A stretch of DNA of 40,483 nucleotides from Streptomyces sp. LS1784 (GTDB taxonomy: Bacteria; Actinomycetota; Actinomycetes; Streptomycetales; Streptomycetaceae), in the NCBI RefSeq assembly GCF_020103755.1, contig NZ_JAHSQD010000016.1, forward strand, positions 1-40,483, in the 5' to 3' direction. Under the pieces are notes generated by a model. That model saw only the letters and a list, made by a program, of their open reading frames with translations, was not told the DNA's origin and ran no database searches. This document shows positions 14,946-22,783 of this stretch, in pieces. The number at the start of each line of letters is the position of its first letter. Positions within the stretch are counted from its first letter, which is position 1. Both the position numbers and the translations under genes were made by a program.

Positions 14946-15527
14946 TCACGAGGCACCTCCGGCCACGCAGAACGGGCACGGCGGAACAGTGGCGTTCAGG
15001 ACCGGTGGCGCCACCCCGTGGAGCCGGTAGACCGCTGCCGCGTTCCACGAGGTGCGCATCCGGGCACGGACGACCGCCAGGTGGTTGGCGACCGTGTTCT
15101 CCGAGACCTTCTTGCGGGTGGCGATCCACGAGCGGGTGCCGCCCTCCGCCAGTGCCTGGAACGAGGTCACCGCGGTGACGGAGATCGGCGTCTTCAGCAC
15201 GCCCCGGGGCGGGACCAGCAGTCCCGTCCGGCAGGCGACGTCGGTGATCTGCGGCGAGGTCGCCGCCCCGAGCTTGAGTCCCAGCGTGCTGAGACGGGTC
15301 CGGACGGCGTAGTCGGACGCGCGGGTGTGCTCGGCGATCTGCACGGCGCTGAGGTCGGCGGCGAGCAGTGCCATCACCTCGCCCTCCTTCGGCGTGAGGT
15401 CGGGGTAGTGCCCGCATGGGCGGACCCGTGGCTCCTCCAGCACCGGGATCTGGTGCTTGAGGGCCCGCTCGTGAAGAGGCATCTGGTCGACGCCAGCTTC
15501 CGCCGGCGTGTCGCTGGTGGAGCGCAT
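14946..15527 (-). CDS. Short regulator with two LuxR-like HTH domains
   Basis: 193 residues; ATG at 15527 with GGAAAGG about 10 nt upstream (an internal ATG at 15482 is possible). First HTH: LTPKEGEVMALLAADLSAVQ to about residue 100, with recognition helix near SDYAVRTRLSTLGLKLGA. Second HTH near FQALAEGGTRSWIATRKKVS, with ENTVANHLAVVRARM, clearly GerE-like. There is no sensory domain. The end has CPFC, a possible metal-binding pair. It is convergent with the carboxypeptidase gene (62-nt gap) and could regulate the peptide locus. Its tandem-HTH layout matches the gene at 6235-7047, suggesting a shared regulator type specific to this element. Confidence 0.65.
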   Translation of the reverse strand: MRSTSDTPAEAGVDQMPLHERALKHQIPVLEEPRVRPCGHYPDLTPKEGEVMALLAADLSAVQIAEHTRASDYAVRTRLSTLGLKLGAATSPQITDVACRTGLLVPPRGVLKTPISVTAVTSFQALAEGGTRSWIATRKKVSENTVANHLAVVRARMRTSWNAAAVYRLHGVAPPVLNATVPPCPFCVAGGAS

Positions 15528-15594
15528 CAGGGTCGCGCCTTTCCGGCCTGCCGTTGCGCAGGCCGTCGCGGTCGATCGTTGTGTGGGGCTGGGA

Positions 15595-15660
15595 GCTGAC
15601 CGTCCCCAGGGGCGCGCAGCGGCACCACCCTGCGCGCGCCCGCGCCTGGGGACGGTCAGC
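15595..15660. terminator. Very strong inverted repeat (66 nt)
   Basis: Perfect 16-bp arms (GCTGACCGTCCCCAGG and its complement) enclose a second inner repeat (GGCGCGCAG with CTGCGCGC). The RNA would fold into one long hairpin. It sits in the gap between the stop of the 15766 gene and the start of the LuxR-type gene, so it most likely terminates the RsbW-type operon. A protein-binding palindrome is the alternative. Confidence 0.6.
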
Positions 15661-15765
15661 GTGGGATCGGCCGTCTCCGATCCGTTCTGGCCTGGCCGTT
15701 CGGCGGGAGGTTAAACGGCCGGGCCAGGTGCCCGCTACGGCCCGAGCAGCCGGTCGTAGCGGGGT

Positions 15766-16269
15766 TCAGGGGTGGCCGTGGCGCAGGCGGGCATCGGCGT
15801 GCCGCAGGGCCACGGCCAGGTCTCCGAGGTCGGTCGGTTTTCGTTCGCCGTCCGGGAGGACGAGCCAGCTCCTTCCGGAGAGCCGCTGCATGCCGGGGGC
15901 CGGCATCGCGACCGTCAGGGGGTCGGCTCCGTCCGCTGGGCGGCCGATCAGTCGGGTCTGCGGCATGTCCCACTGCGTGGCAGCGCGGGTCGTAACCAGG
16001 AACTCGATGCACCGGTCGGCGCGGTTGTGCAGGACTGGGCCGACCGGTACGTCGGCCTGCCACAGGTCCGTCAGCGCGGCCAGGCCTTTCTGCACGTCGC
16101 TGATCCGCACGACGTTGAAGAGCTCGCCGGTCTCGATGTCGGCGAGCCGGCCCGCCTTCCACTGGTCGATGGCCGATGCCGGCTCCCGGTTGGCAGAGGC
16201 GAGCCAGGTCGCGCCGAGGTTGAAGTTCGGGGCAGCCGCTCGGAGTCGGCCGCGTCGCGTGTACGTCAT
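15766..16269 (-). CDS. Unknown protein, last gene of RsbW-type operon
   Basis: 167 residues; ATG at 16269, 14 nt after the upstream stop. It looks folded: an N-terminal basic strand, then SAIDQWKAGRLADIETGELF, DLWQADVPVGPVLHNRADRC, and a Trp-containing C-terminal part (LSGRSWLVLPDGERKPTDLG) ending in a His/Arg-rich helix. No motif is recognised. The tight spacing to the next two genes upstream suggests a three-gene operon with an anti-sigma-like ATPase. Function cannot be assigned. Confidence 0.6.
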   Translation of the reverse strand: MTYTRRGRLRAAAPNFNLGATWLASANREPASAIDQWKAGRLADIETGELFNVVRISDVQKGLAALTDLWQADVPVGPVLHNRADRCIEFLVTTRAATQWDMPQTRLIGRPADGADPLTVAMPAPGMQRLSGRSWLVLPDGERKPTDLGDLAVALRHADARLRHGHP

Positions 16270-16283
16270 GAGGGTCGTTCCCG

Positions 16284-16775
16284 TCAGACCGAGCAGAGCA
16301 GGTCTTGGATCGCAGGCTCCGTCTCGGCGCGAGCGGCCCGGGTGACGTTGATGATGTAGACGACGTTGCCGTGGGTGATCGCGATGGCGTGGGGGCGGCC
16401 CTTGGCGAGGTCGTCGGCGGCCCGTCCCTCGGCGGACGGGGCATCCAGCCACAGCAGCTGCTCGTCGCCCTCCGGCAGGCCGAGGTCGACGGCGAGAGCC
16501 TCGACTCGGTCGCGCAACGCCCTGACGGCCAGGCGGACACTGCCTGCGCCGCCGCTCCAGAGCGTGATCGGCTGCCCGAATCGGTAGTAGGCAGTAACCG
16601 TGCACCAGAACGGCGCTGGCGGTGTCCAGGGTCGCTCCCTGAGGAAGACGTTCTGGTCGGTCACGCGGTGGCGCTGCGGCGTGGAGGGCCTCGGACGAGG
16701 CGGTACGGGCCTCCGTCGGCGGCCGGGCGCGGGCCGCCGGCCGAACACCTGGGCAAGTTGGCTGAGCAAGGTCAC
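16284..16775 (-). CDS. Unknown protein, middle gene of RsbW-type operon
   Basis: 163 residues from the GTG at 16775, which overlaps the ATPase stop (GTGA) and has AGGAG 9 nt upstream. Residues 1-40 are Arg/Pro-rich and probably disordered. From about 45 on it looks folded: PFWCTVTAYYRFGQPITLWS, then a helix (VRLAVRALRDRVEALAVDLG), an acidic turn and a strand pair with HAIAITHGNVVYIINVTRAA. No catalytic motif is recognised. Translational coupling to the ATPase suggests the two products work together. Confidence 0.6.
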   Translation of the reverse strand: MTLLSQLAQVFGRRPAPGRRRRPVPPRPRPSTPQRHRVTDQNVFLRERPWTPPAPFWCTVTAYYRFGQPITLWSGGAGSVRLAVRALRDRVEALAVDLGLPEGDEQLLWLDAPSAEGRAADDLAKGRPHAIAITHGNVVYIINVTRAARAETEPAIQDLLCSV

Positions 16776-17212
16776 CGCGTGGCTCCTGGCTTGTCGTCGG
16801 CGAGACGAACGCTCGCCCATACCTTCTTGGTTGTGGCCGTCGTCGCCACCCCCACGGCGAGCGCCAGGCCGTCGACGAGGATCAGTCCGCGGCCGTGCTC
16901 TCCACGGAACATGAAGACCTCGGGCAGCAGCCGGTCGGGCCGGGAATCCTGGACCTCGACCTGGCAGGTGCCGCTGCTCTCGTCAAGCTGCACCACGACG
17001 GGGTCGCCCGGCCTGCTGCCGTGCCGGATGGCGTTCGTCACCAACTCCGTGAGGATGAGCAGCAGATCGTCGGCACAGTCGCCGTTCACGTCCCATCCCC
17101 ACTTCCCCAGTTCCGACCGCACGCTGTGACGCACCATGGGGACCACGGCCGTATCCGCCCCGAAGGTGCCCTTCCAACGGCGGACGGGCTTCGGCTGTTC
17201 GACGGCCACCAT
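16772..17212 (-). CDS. RsbW-like ATP-binding protein (anti-sigma factor kinase family)
   Basis: 146 residues from the second ATG at 17212, which has GGGAG at good spacing (an ATG six bases upstream is too close to it). The HATPase_c_2 fold is clear. The N-box is LLLILTELVTNAIRHGSRPG, and the nucleotide-binding G-rich lid is FRGEHGRGLILVDGLALAVG. The Asp of the G1 region appears as VEVQDSRPD in place of the usual VxDxG, a variant common in stand-alone Streptomyces members. These proteins bind or phosphorylate anti-sigma antagonists or act in uncharacterised pathways. It heads a three-gene operon transcribed away from the XRE/TPR regulator at 17461. Confidence 0.8.
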   Translation of the reverse strand: MVAVEQPKPVRRWKGTFGADTAVVPMVRHSVRSELGKWGWDVNGDCADDLLLILTELVTNAIRHGSRPGDPVVVQLDESSGTCQVEVQDSRPDRLLPEVFMFRGEHGRGLILVDGLALAVGVATTATTKKVWASVRLADDKPGATR

Positions 17213-17347
17213 GTGCATCGCTCCCGTCAGCAGGAGCGCCTGAACGCCCCGTTCTTGGTTCGCTTGCAGTGATCAACCCTGGACTGGGGACGCGGACATA
17301 ACCACTGGCAAAGCAGGGACACTTGATCTCCATTCCGGTGAGCCGAG

Positions 17348-17376
17348 GGACAAACCATGGACAGTTCGCGGACACT
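17348..17376 (+). promoter_or_regulatory. Three GGACA-type direct repeats at 11-bp spacing (SARP-like site)
   Basis: GGACAAA, GGACAGT and GGACACT start at 17348, 17359 and 17370, exactly 11 bp apart, with looser copies at 17294 and 17317. Heptamers repeated each helical turn are the format of SARP-regulator operators. The site lies in the 248-bp gap between the divergent ATPase operon and the XRE/TPR gene (start 17461). Confidence 0.45.
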
Positions 17377-17460
17377 TCTCCCCGGCCTGTGTGATCTCCG
17401 GGCCGGCGGTGGTAGGCAGGGAGCGACGCAGTTCGCACGGGCTGCGGCGAAGGGTGCGCA

Positions 17461-18798
17461 ATGAACCTGTTCGATGCCTTAGTCATCAAGTCCGGTATGG
17501 ACTTTCGCAACTTCTTGTCCGAGTACCGGCGGGCTGCCGCGTTGCTCTACGAGAAGACCGGTGATCTCTCCTTCAGGAACGTCGCCCTGACGGAAAAGAG
17601 CTACGCGCGGTGGCGCTCCGGACAGGTCACTCGGCCCCACCACCCGGCGCCCGCGATCCTCAGGGAGCTCTTCGGCAGGCCGCTGGACGAGCTCTTCGCG
17701 CCCTACACCGACGAGCAGGCCCAGGCGCTGCGGACGGCAACCGCTCCTGTGTTCGACGAAAGTGAACTCGCCATGACTGCACGAGATGCCCGCGCCCACG
17801 CCTCGGATGCGGCTGCTCAGCTGCTGCCCGACCTCACGCTCGACCAACTTGAGGACGATCTGGTGGGCCTGGTCCAGGACACCAGTACGAAGCCGCCGCA
17901 CCTGGTCTTCGTGTCGGCGACGGAGGTGCTCGGAGTCTCAAAGGCGCTGCTGGATCGCACCCAGGTGCTCTCGCAGCGCCGACGCCTGTACCTTGTGGCT
18001 GGCCAGGCTTCAGCGCTTCTCTCCGCCTGCGCCTTCGACCTTGGCGCGATACCTCACGCGTTCGAGCTGGCCCGGGCAGCTGCGCTGTACGGCCAGGTTG
18101 CCGAGTACGGGCCCCTCCAGGCCTACGCGCACAGCTACTTGGCCGTTCTGTACTACTGGACGGGCAAGCCCGCCCAGGCGGTCGGCAAGATCGAGGAGGC
18201 CCGGTCATTCCCCGATGTCGGTGCGACGGGCAAGGCCCGGCTGGCCGCGATCGCGGCCCGCGCCTACGCGCACCGCGGCCGGGCCGAGGATGCCCAACTG
18301 GCTATCGGGGAGAGCCTGGTCGATCGCGGCCCGGCCGAGGATGACCTCCATGGCATTGGTGGCGAGTTCGACTTCGACCTGGAGCGAGTCGCCATGAGCA
18401 ACAGCTCCACCCTGCTGCTCCTTCAAGACGGACCGGGAGCTGAGACATCCGCCCGCCGATCGCTGGAACTGATCGCGGCCCGCTCGACCAGTTCCAGCCC
18501 GCTCGTCGTGGCTCCCCAGGCCCGAGCCGACCTGGCGTCCGCCCTGCTGATGCGAAACGACCTGGACGGAGCCGCCGAAGCTCTCAGCCCGGTGCTCGGC
18601 CTCCCCCGGGAGTGGCGCGGGGCCGGACTCACAGCAAGGGTCAACACGATCCAGGCCGCGCTGGCATCGCCCGCCTTCCGCGACGCCCGACTCGCGCAAG
18701 ACCTCGCGGAGCGGATCGAAGCCTTCACCCTCGTGGCTACCCCGCAGGTCCTGGGCCCCGGTGCGGTAAGGCTTGCTCTCGGCGGGAGCAACGGTTAG
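17461..18798 (+). CDS. XRE-like / TPR-repeat regulator
   Basis: 445 residues; ATG at 17461 with AAGGG about 8 nt upstream. The N-terminal 80 residues match the diverged helix-turn-helix of Streptomyces XRE-TPR proteins: MDFRNFLSEYRRAAALLYEK, then TEKSYARWRSGQVTRPHHPA and the LRELFGRPLDELFAP signature. The remainder (about 110-445) is helical with TPR-like repeats such as LQAYAHSYLAVLYYWTGKPA and LAAIAARAYAHRGRAEDAQL. Proteins like this usually sense a ligand or peptide through the TPR part. It is divergent from the RsbW-type operon, which it may control. It ends convergently with the epimerase gene, the stops overlapping by 4 nt. Confidence 0.78.
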   Translation: MNLFDALVIKSGMDFRNFLSEYRRAAALLYEKTGDLSFRNVALTEKSYARWRSGQVTRPHHPAPAILRELFGRPLDELFAPYTDEQAQALRTATAPVFDESELAMTARDARAHASDAAAQLLPDLTLDQLEDDLVGLVQDTSTKPPHLVFVSATEVLGVSKALLDRTQVLSQRRRLYLVAGQASALLSACAFDLGAIPHAFELARAAALYGQVAEYGPLQAYAHSYLAVLYYWTGKPAQAVGKIEEARSFPDVGATGKARLAAIAARAYAHRGRAEDAQLAIGESLVDRGPAEDDLHGIGGEFDFDLERVAMSNSSTLLLLQDGPGAETSARRSLELIAARSTSSSPLVVAPQARADLASALLMRNDLDGAAEALSPVLGLPREWRGAGLTARVNTIQAALASPAFRDARLAQDLAERIEAFTLVATPQVLGPGAVRLALGGSNG

Positions 18799-19823
18799 CC
18801 CACGCTCGCCAGGACGGCGTGCTCCTTGTCCGGATCAATTCCGTGCTTCGCCCAGCGCCTGTGCGGGACAGGCATGTTGCCCTGGCTCAGCCAGGCCCAC
18901 GTGTCGGCCACCGTCTCCGTGAGAGGTCGGCTGGCGAAGCCGGCCGTAACCGCCGAGGACGAGTCGATGGCGGACGTACCCGGGTGGCTCCACCACAACG
19001 GTAGCTCGGTCCACTGGCGCAGCCCATGGCGAAGCAGGACCTCGTCCTGCACCCACACCAACCTCCCGGTGCTCCCGGTCACGTCCAAGCACGCCTGGAG
19101 TAGCCTGCCCATCGTCTCCCGCCCGATCGGCGCGGCAAGGTTGTGGACTTGGTGGCCGACACGCAGGGCTTGGTCGAGCGCAAACACAGCGGCATCCCGG
19201 ACATCGACAGGCTGGATACTCCTCGAGGGATCGCCAGGCGCGAGGATTCGTCCGCCCCGCTTGGCCCGGTGTAGCCACCACGGCAGGCGCCCAACGTACT
19301 CCCCGGGTCCAAGGAGCACGCCCGGCCTGAGAAGGCTCGTCCGGGCGAGTCCGAACGTCTCGGTCACCGCGCGTTCTGTGCCGGCTTTCCGTCGCCCGTA
19401 GAACGGGTTGATGCCCGACGTCGCCTCGGGCGGCTGTCCGAGCTCCGGACCTGCGTTGGCTGGGGCCGCCCACACCGCCGAGTCGGTACTCAGGGGTTCG
19501 GTGGGCCAGCCTTCGTACACCGCCACCGTGGACACGTACACATACCGGTTGGCGACCGGTTCCAAGGCGCGGGCACCGGCCAGCACGTCACGTGAGCTGA
19601 GAGCCGAGGCGGACGTGTCGATCACGGCGTCCCAGGGGCCGTACTCGGCCAGCCGGGCAAGGTCGTCGGGCCGCTCTCGATCACCGTGCACTGCGGTCGC
19701 TCCGGGCATGGTGCTTCCGGAGCGTCCACGCGTGAACGTGGTCACTTCCCAGCCCCGTGCCAGCGCGCCGGCCACGACGGCCGGTCCCAGGAACCAGCCG
19801 CCGCCCAGGACGAGAATCCTCAT
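18795..19823 (-). CDS. NAD-dependent epimerase/dehydratase-like protein (SDR fold)
   Basis: 342 residues; ATG at 19823. The Rossmann signature MRILVLGGGWFLGP begins the protein (GGxxFxG type). The active-site region has a Ser/Thr in YVYVSTVAVYEG and the YxxxK pair in FYGRRKAGTE (about 155-165). LLRPGVLLGPGEYVGRLPWW and the later PVDVRDAAVFALDQAL are typical of extended SDRs. The C-terminus carries WWSHPGTSAIDSSSAV and LTETVADTWAWL, as in Streptomyces reductase/isomerase-like members. Substrate unknown. It stands alone, convergent with the XRE/TPR gene and 88 nt after the end of the SUKH gene's minus-strand unit. Confidence 0.85.
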   Translation of the reverse strand: MRILVLGGGWFLGPAVVAGALARGWEVTTFTRGRSGSTMPGATAVHGDRERPDDLARLAEYGPWDAVIDTSASALSSRDVLAGARALEPVANRYVYVSTVAVYEGWPTEPLSTDSAVWAAPANAGPELGQPPEATSGINPFYGRRKAGTERAVTETFGLARTSLLRPGVLLGPGEYVGRLPWWLHRAKRGGRILAPGDPSRSIQPVDVRDAAVFALDQALRVGHQVHNLAAPIGRETMGRLLQACLDVTGSTGRLVWVQDEVLLRHGLRQWTELPLWWSHPGTSAIDSSSAVTAGFASRPLTETVADTWAWLSQGNMPVPHRRWAKHGIDPDKEHAVLASVG

Positions 19824-19911
19824 GAGGTTGATCCTGCCAGCCGCCGGCTCCACCCGCAGCCCTGAAAGATCAGAAGGGCTCTCACCGTCTCCGCCCGGGC
19901 CCGTTGCGGGT

Positions 19912-20457
19912 TCAGGCCTGAAGGTCCTTGCCGAGGAGGTGGTCGAAGACCATGCTCCACCAGGTGTCCTCCGCGGCGAAGGCCTGGGGGTCGCGGGCGG
20001 TGAGGTAGTCGCGGAGCTTGCGGGTGTAGTCGTCAGCTTCTTCGTCGGTCCTGCCGTGGATGTGCTCGTAGCGCAGGCCGATGCGGTACAGGAACTCGGT
20101 GAACTGCGCGAGCGTGGTGTTGACGATCTCGGCGGCGGGCTGCTCTCCGAGCTGGAGCAGGATGATGTACCCGTCCTCCAGGTCGAGGCAGAATCGTCCG
20201 TCGGTTGCGGCGGGCGGGCCGCCGAGGCACAGCACGTTGACGACTGCGTCGCCGGTGTCGATCGGGACCAGAGCGAACGCAGAGGGTTCGCCGGTGACGT
20301 TGATGGTGAAGAACGCGTCGAGGTGAGCGGGCAGGCCGACGTCCGCGAGGGCGTCGACGTCGGCATCCGGCAGGTTGTTCCGGACGGCTTCCTCACGGGG
20401 GAGCGTGATCACCCCCTGGGGGCTGAACAGCTTCGTGAGTTCTGCGTGCGTGGCCAC
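19912..20457 (-). CDS. SUKH-4-type immunity protein
   Basis: 181 residues; GTG at 20457 with GAGGAG 8 nt upstream. Strong resemblance to SUKH-4 immunity proteins of Streptomyces toxin loci: GVITLPREEAVRNNLPDADV, then ALADVGLPAHLDAFFTINV at the start, a central acidic beta part (DGRFCLDLEDGYIILLQLGE), a helical segment (IVNTTLAQFTEFLYRIGL) and a C-terminal helix with DPQAFAAEDTWWSMVFDHLL. Such proteins neutralise toxins, often nucleases, in the cytoplasm. It is 38 nt downstream of a second SUKH-like gene and the WXG/HNH toxin, forming a toxin-immunity series. Confidence 0.75.
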   Translation of the reverse strand: MATHAELTKLFSPQGVITLPREEAVRNNLPDADVDALADVGLPAHLDAFFTINVTGEPSAFALVPIDTGDAVVNVLCLGGPPAATDGRFCLDLEDGYIILLQLGEQPAAEIVNTTLAQFTEFLYRIGLRYEHIHGRTDEEADDYTRKLRDYLTARDPQAFAAEDTWWSMVFDHLLGKDLQA

Positions 20458-20495
20458 GGTGCTCCTCGGGCGATCGGATGGTTCAGACAGTGAGG

Positions 20496-21038
20496 TTACG
20501 CGGCGAGGCCGCTGAGCCGCAGCAGCTGGTACCAGTGGCTGCTGTCCAGGTCGTCGGGGGCGACGCCAGCGAGGTCTTGGAACCGGGGGGATGCCACCCA
20601 GGTTCGGAAGAACTCGTCGACGCTGCCTGCGATCGGCTCGATCCGGCAGCCGGTGAACCAGACGTAGCCTTCGTCGGGGGCCCGCCACACGCTCCCGTCA
20701 CGGTCTACGAGCAGCGGGTTTTCGCATGCCAGGCCGAAGAAGAAGAACCTGGATGTGTCTTCAACGGGTGAGCCGTCGGGAAGTTCGGCTTCCTCCAGTC
20801 CTTCGGGGAACTGCCTACTCATCAGCTCGCTGGCGGTGAAGAGCATTGTGGAGTGGGTCAGGTAGAGGCCGTTGGAGGCGGCGAGCAGGCCGGCGACGCC
20901 CGCAGGGATGTCTGGCGGGATTTCGTCGGGGTCGGCTCCGGCGGGAATCCCTGGGTCCCAGAGTTCGAGTTTATTCTCGTGTGCGGCCAGGGTGTCACGC
21001 AGGAGCGCGATCGTGCCGGGAATGTCGAGATCCGTCAT
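20496..21038 (-). CDS. SMI1/KNR4 (SUKH)-type immunity protein
   Basis: 180 residues. The ATG at 21038 overlaps the toxin stop (ATGA), so the immunity protein is made in step with the toxin. The SUKH pattern is visible: IPPDIPAGVAGLLAASNGLY (the L..f...NG signature), THSTMLFTASELMSRQFPEG, the strand SRFFFFGLACENPLLVDRDG and VWRAPDEGYVWF, ending in a helical segment. It immediately follows the HNH nuclease toxin and is the most likely cognate immunity protein; the gene at 19912 is a second, related one. An ATG six bases upstream (21044) is an alternative start. Confidence 0.75.
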   Translation of the reverse strand: MTDLDIPGTIALLRDTLAAHENKLELWDPGIPAGADPDEIPPDIPAGVAGLLAASNGLYLTHSTMLFTASELMSRQFPEGLEEAELPDGSPVEDTSRFFFFGLACENPLLVDRDGSVWRAPDEGYVWFTGCRIEPIAGSVDEFFRTWVASPRFQDLAGVAPDDLDSSHWYQLLRLSGLAA

Positions 21039-21829
21039 TTCCATTTCACTTTGACCTTGATGGGTGTTCCGTCCGGGGAGCGGCTAATAGTTCGCCATAG
21101 TTGCGCGGTTCCGGTTTCGTAGTTCGTTGTTTTGTCTAGCATTCTAAGGTTCTGCCAGTGGTCGAGTCCACCGGCCTGCAAATCTATGACATGGTCTGGC
21201 TGCATTGTTGTGCGAACAGCCAGTTTGGCCTTCTCGGCCAGCTCGGGATTGTCCTTATTGTTCTTCAGGATCAGGTGAATGAGGGCACCCTTGTAGGTGT
21301 CCGTGATCTCACGGTCGCGCAGCACCTTGTTGGTTGCCTTGTACATTTCGCCGCGACGGCTCGCCCCAGCCAGGCTCTGAGCCTTCCAAGCGAACGCCGA
21401 CCTCGGCATCCCCGGCTTCCACTGGATTGCCACCGTGACCGGAGGTTTCGTCGGATCCGGGCCCTGCACGTGGTCGGGCGCTGTTCTCAGCGCCTTGACC
21501 TGGGCCTCTGATCGACTGTTGATCTTGGTGAGCATGGTCGCCAGGGCCTTGTCGTTCTGATGATGGTTCCTTGACGTGTGTTCCAGGCCCTGCTGGACAA
21601 GCCGAAGATGCCGGTGGAGGTCTCTTTCGGCCTTCCGAATGACGTTCATGATCTGCTCCGCGCCGTGAACGGCCGCGTTGGCCAGCGGATCTTTCCCTCG
21701 AACCTTCTTCAACCTGTTCGCGACATGGTGCGTGTGTCCGCCGGCCGTGGCCTCTAGGTGATCCGCGTGTTCACCCATTCGCTTCGCGAGCTGCGCAGTC
21801 TCCTCGTGGTTATGCCGGATGTCCGCCAT
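21035..21829 (-). CDS. Polymorphic toxin with C-terminal HNH-like nuclease domain
   Basis: 264 residues; ATG at 21829, overlapping the end of the WXG-like gene. The N-terminal 100 residues form a His/Lys-rich helical WXG/ESX-type delivery-like part (HNHEETAQLAKRMGEHADHL and RKAERDLHRHLRLVQQGL). The C-terminal domain (about 140-264) contains MQPDHVIDLQAGGLDHWQNL (209-228) with RMLDKTTN, the DH...N pattern of HNH/endonuclease VII-type toxins (Asp212, His213, Asn227 as metal and catalytic residues). The 3' part is markedly less GC-rich than its surroundings, as expected for exchangeable toxin domains. Two SUKH genes downstream fit its immunity. A DNase role is inferred from the motif. Confidence 0.72.
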   Translation of the reverse strand: MADIRHNHEETAQLAKRMGEHADHLEATAGGHTHHVANRLKKVRGKDPLANAAVHGAEQIMNVIRKAERDLHRHLRLVQQGLEHTSRNHHQNDKALATMLTKINSRSEAQVKALRTAPDHVQGPDPTKPPVTVAIQWKPGMPRSAFAWKAQSLAGASRRGEMYKATNKVLRDREITDTYKGALIHLILKNNKDNPELAEKAKLAVRTTMQPDHVIDLQAGGLDHWQNLRMLDKTTNYETGTAQLWRTISRSPDGTPIKVKVKWK

Positions 21830-22499
21830 TTCCGCCCCCTGTTACAGCTGCTCCGAGATCAGTGTTCTTGGCGCCTTCGACGCCTGAGCCAGCCACCGAT
21901 TTCCAGTTGACGCCGTTCTGGGCTCCGGCGGAAATGCTGACGGCTTGGATCGCGAGATCCGTTGCCATTCCGGCGAGAGCGTTCATGATCGGAGCCTTCG
22001 CGATCTCCATGAGCTGGGCCACGACCTGCTGCTCCGCTTCCTTGAGGAGCTTCTTCACCGCGATCCGCGTGACCTGCGTGGCGCCCAGCGCACCGAACTC
22101 GGACAGGCCGAGCGTCAAAGGCGCCGCTGCCTGAGCTGCAACCACCTCGCCGGCGAGGATGCCCAACTGCACGATTGCCGCGCCCTTCGCACCCGCGATC
22201 ACGAGGGCGACCCCATCAAGGGCGGTGGCCAGCATCCGCCCGCCCTCAGCAAGGTTGTGCAAGTGCTTGCCGTTGAGCTTGTTCCAGTGGGCCTCGAACG
22301 CCTCGGTGGCCGGTCCGACGTTCTCCGCAAGCATTCGCTGAACCGCAACGACCGTGCCGGCACGGCCGTTGTCGACCTCGTCGGCGAAGCTACGCAGAGC
22401 GGTCGCCATCTCGTTGAACTCGTCCTCGTCAACGTTCGGCCAATGGACACCGATAAGATCAAGGAGCCAAGCCAGCTCGTCGGGAAGAACTACGCCCAT
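21810..22499 (-). CDS. WXG100-like protein resembling the CpnT N-terminal domain
   Basis: 229 residues from the ATG at 22499 (GGGGG about 9 nt upstream); longer upstream frames lack a good site. It begins PDELAWLLDLIGVHWPNVDE, then a helix with EFNEMATALRSFADEVDNGR and FEAHWNKLNGKHLHNLAEGG, the WXG-like domain seen at the N-terminus of type VII (ESX)-associated toxins. A hydrophobic Ala-rich middle (about 95-165, with LVIAGAKGAAIVQLGILAGE) and a Gly-rich end follow. It overlaps the HNH toxin by 20 nt, so the pair probably acts as carrier plus toxin. No secretion machinery is encoded in the window. Confidence 0.7.
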   Translation of the reverse strand: MGVVLPDELAWLLDLIGVHWPNVDEDEFNEMATALRSFADEVDNGRAGTVVAVQRMLAENVGPATEAFEAHWNKLNGKHLHNLAEGGRMLATALDGVALVIAGAKGAAIVQLGILAGEVVAAQAAAPLTLGLSEFGALGATQVTRIAVKKLLKEAEQQVVAQLMEIAKAPIMNALAGMATDLAIQAVSISAGAQNGVNWKSVAGSGVEGAKNTDLGAAVTGGGNGGHPA

Positions 22500-22746
22500 C
22501 TGATCGCCCCCTGCGCCGCTTGGTCCTGACCGACCGGTAGGCCGCGCTTCCCCCTGCCGCACGGCCACTACGTGCGGATCGCAGGCTACCAGCCTGCCGT
22601 CGGCAAGCGAACGGTGCGCGGACTCCAGTGCTCCCCACTCAGCCATCAGCTAGAGCGGTTGAGCAGCCAGGACGGCTCGCTCGACAACCAACAGGGTCGA
22701 CCTGGTCCTCGAGATTGGTCACGGGCGTCTGCTGGCTTCAACACCA

Positions 22747-22777
22747 GGAGCCTGCCCCAGCGGTCGGGACAGGCTCC
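22747..22777 (-). terminator. Hairpin closing the capsid transcription unit
   Basis: Perfect 8-bp arms GGAGCCTG / CAGGCTCC around a partly paired CCC/GGG core, starting 7 nt after the stop of the gene at 22784. It would stop phage transcripts before the toxin module. Confidence 0.6.
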
Positions 22778-22783
22778 GTCGGA

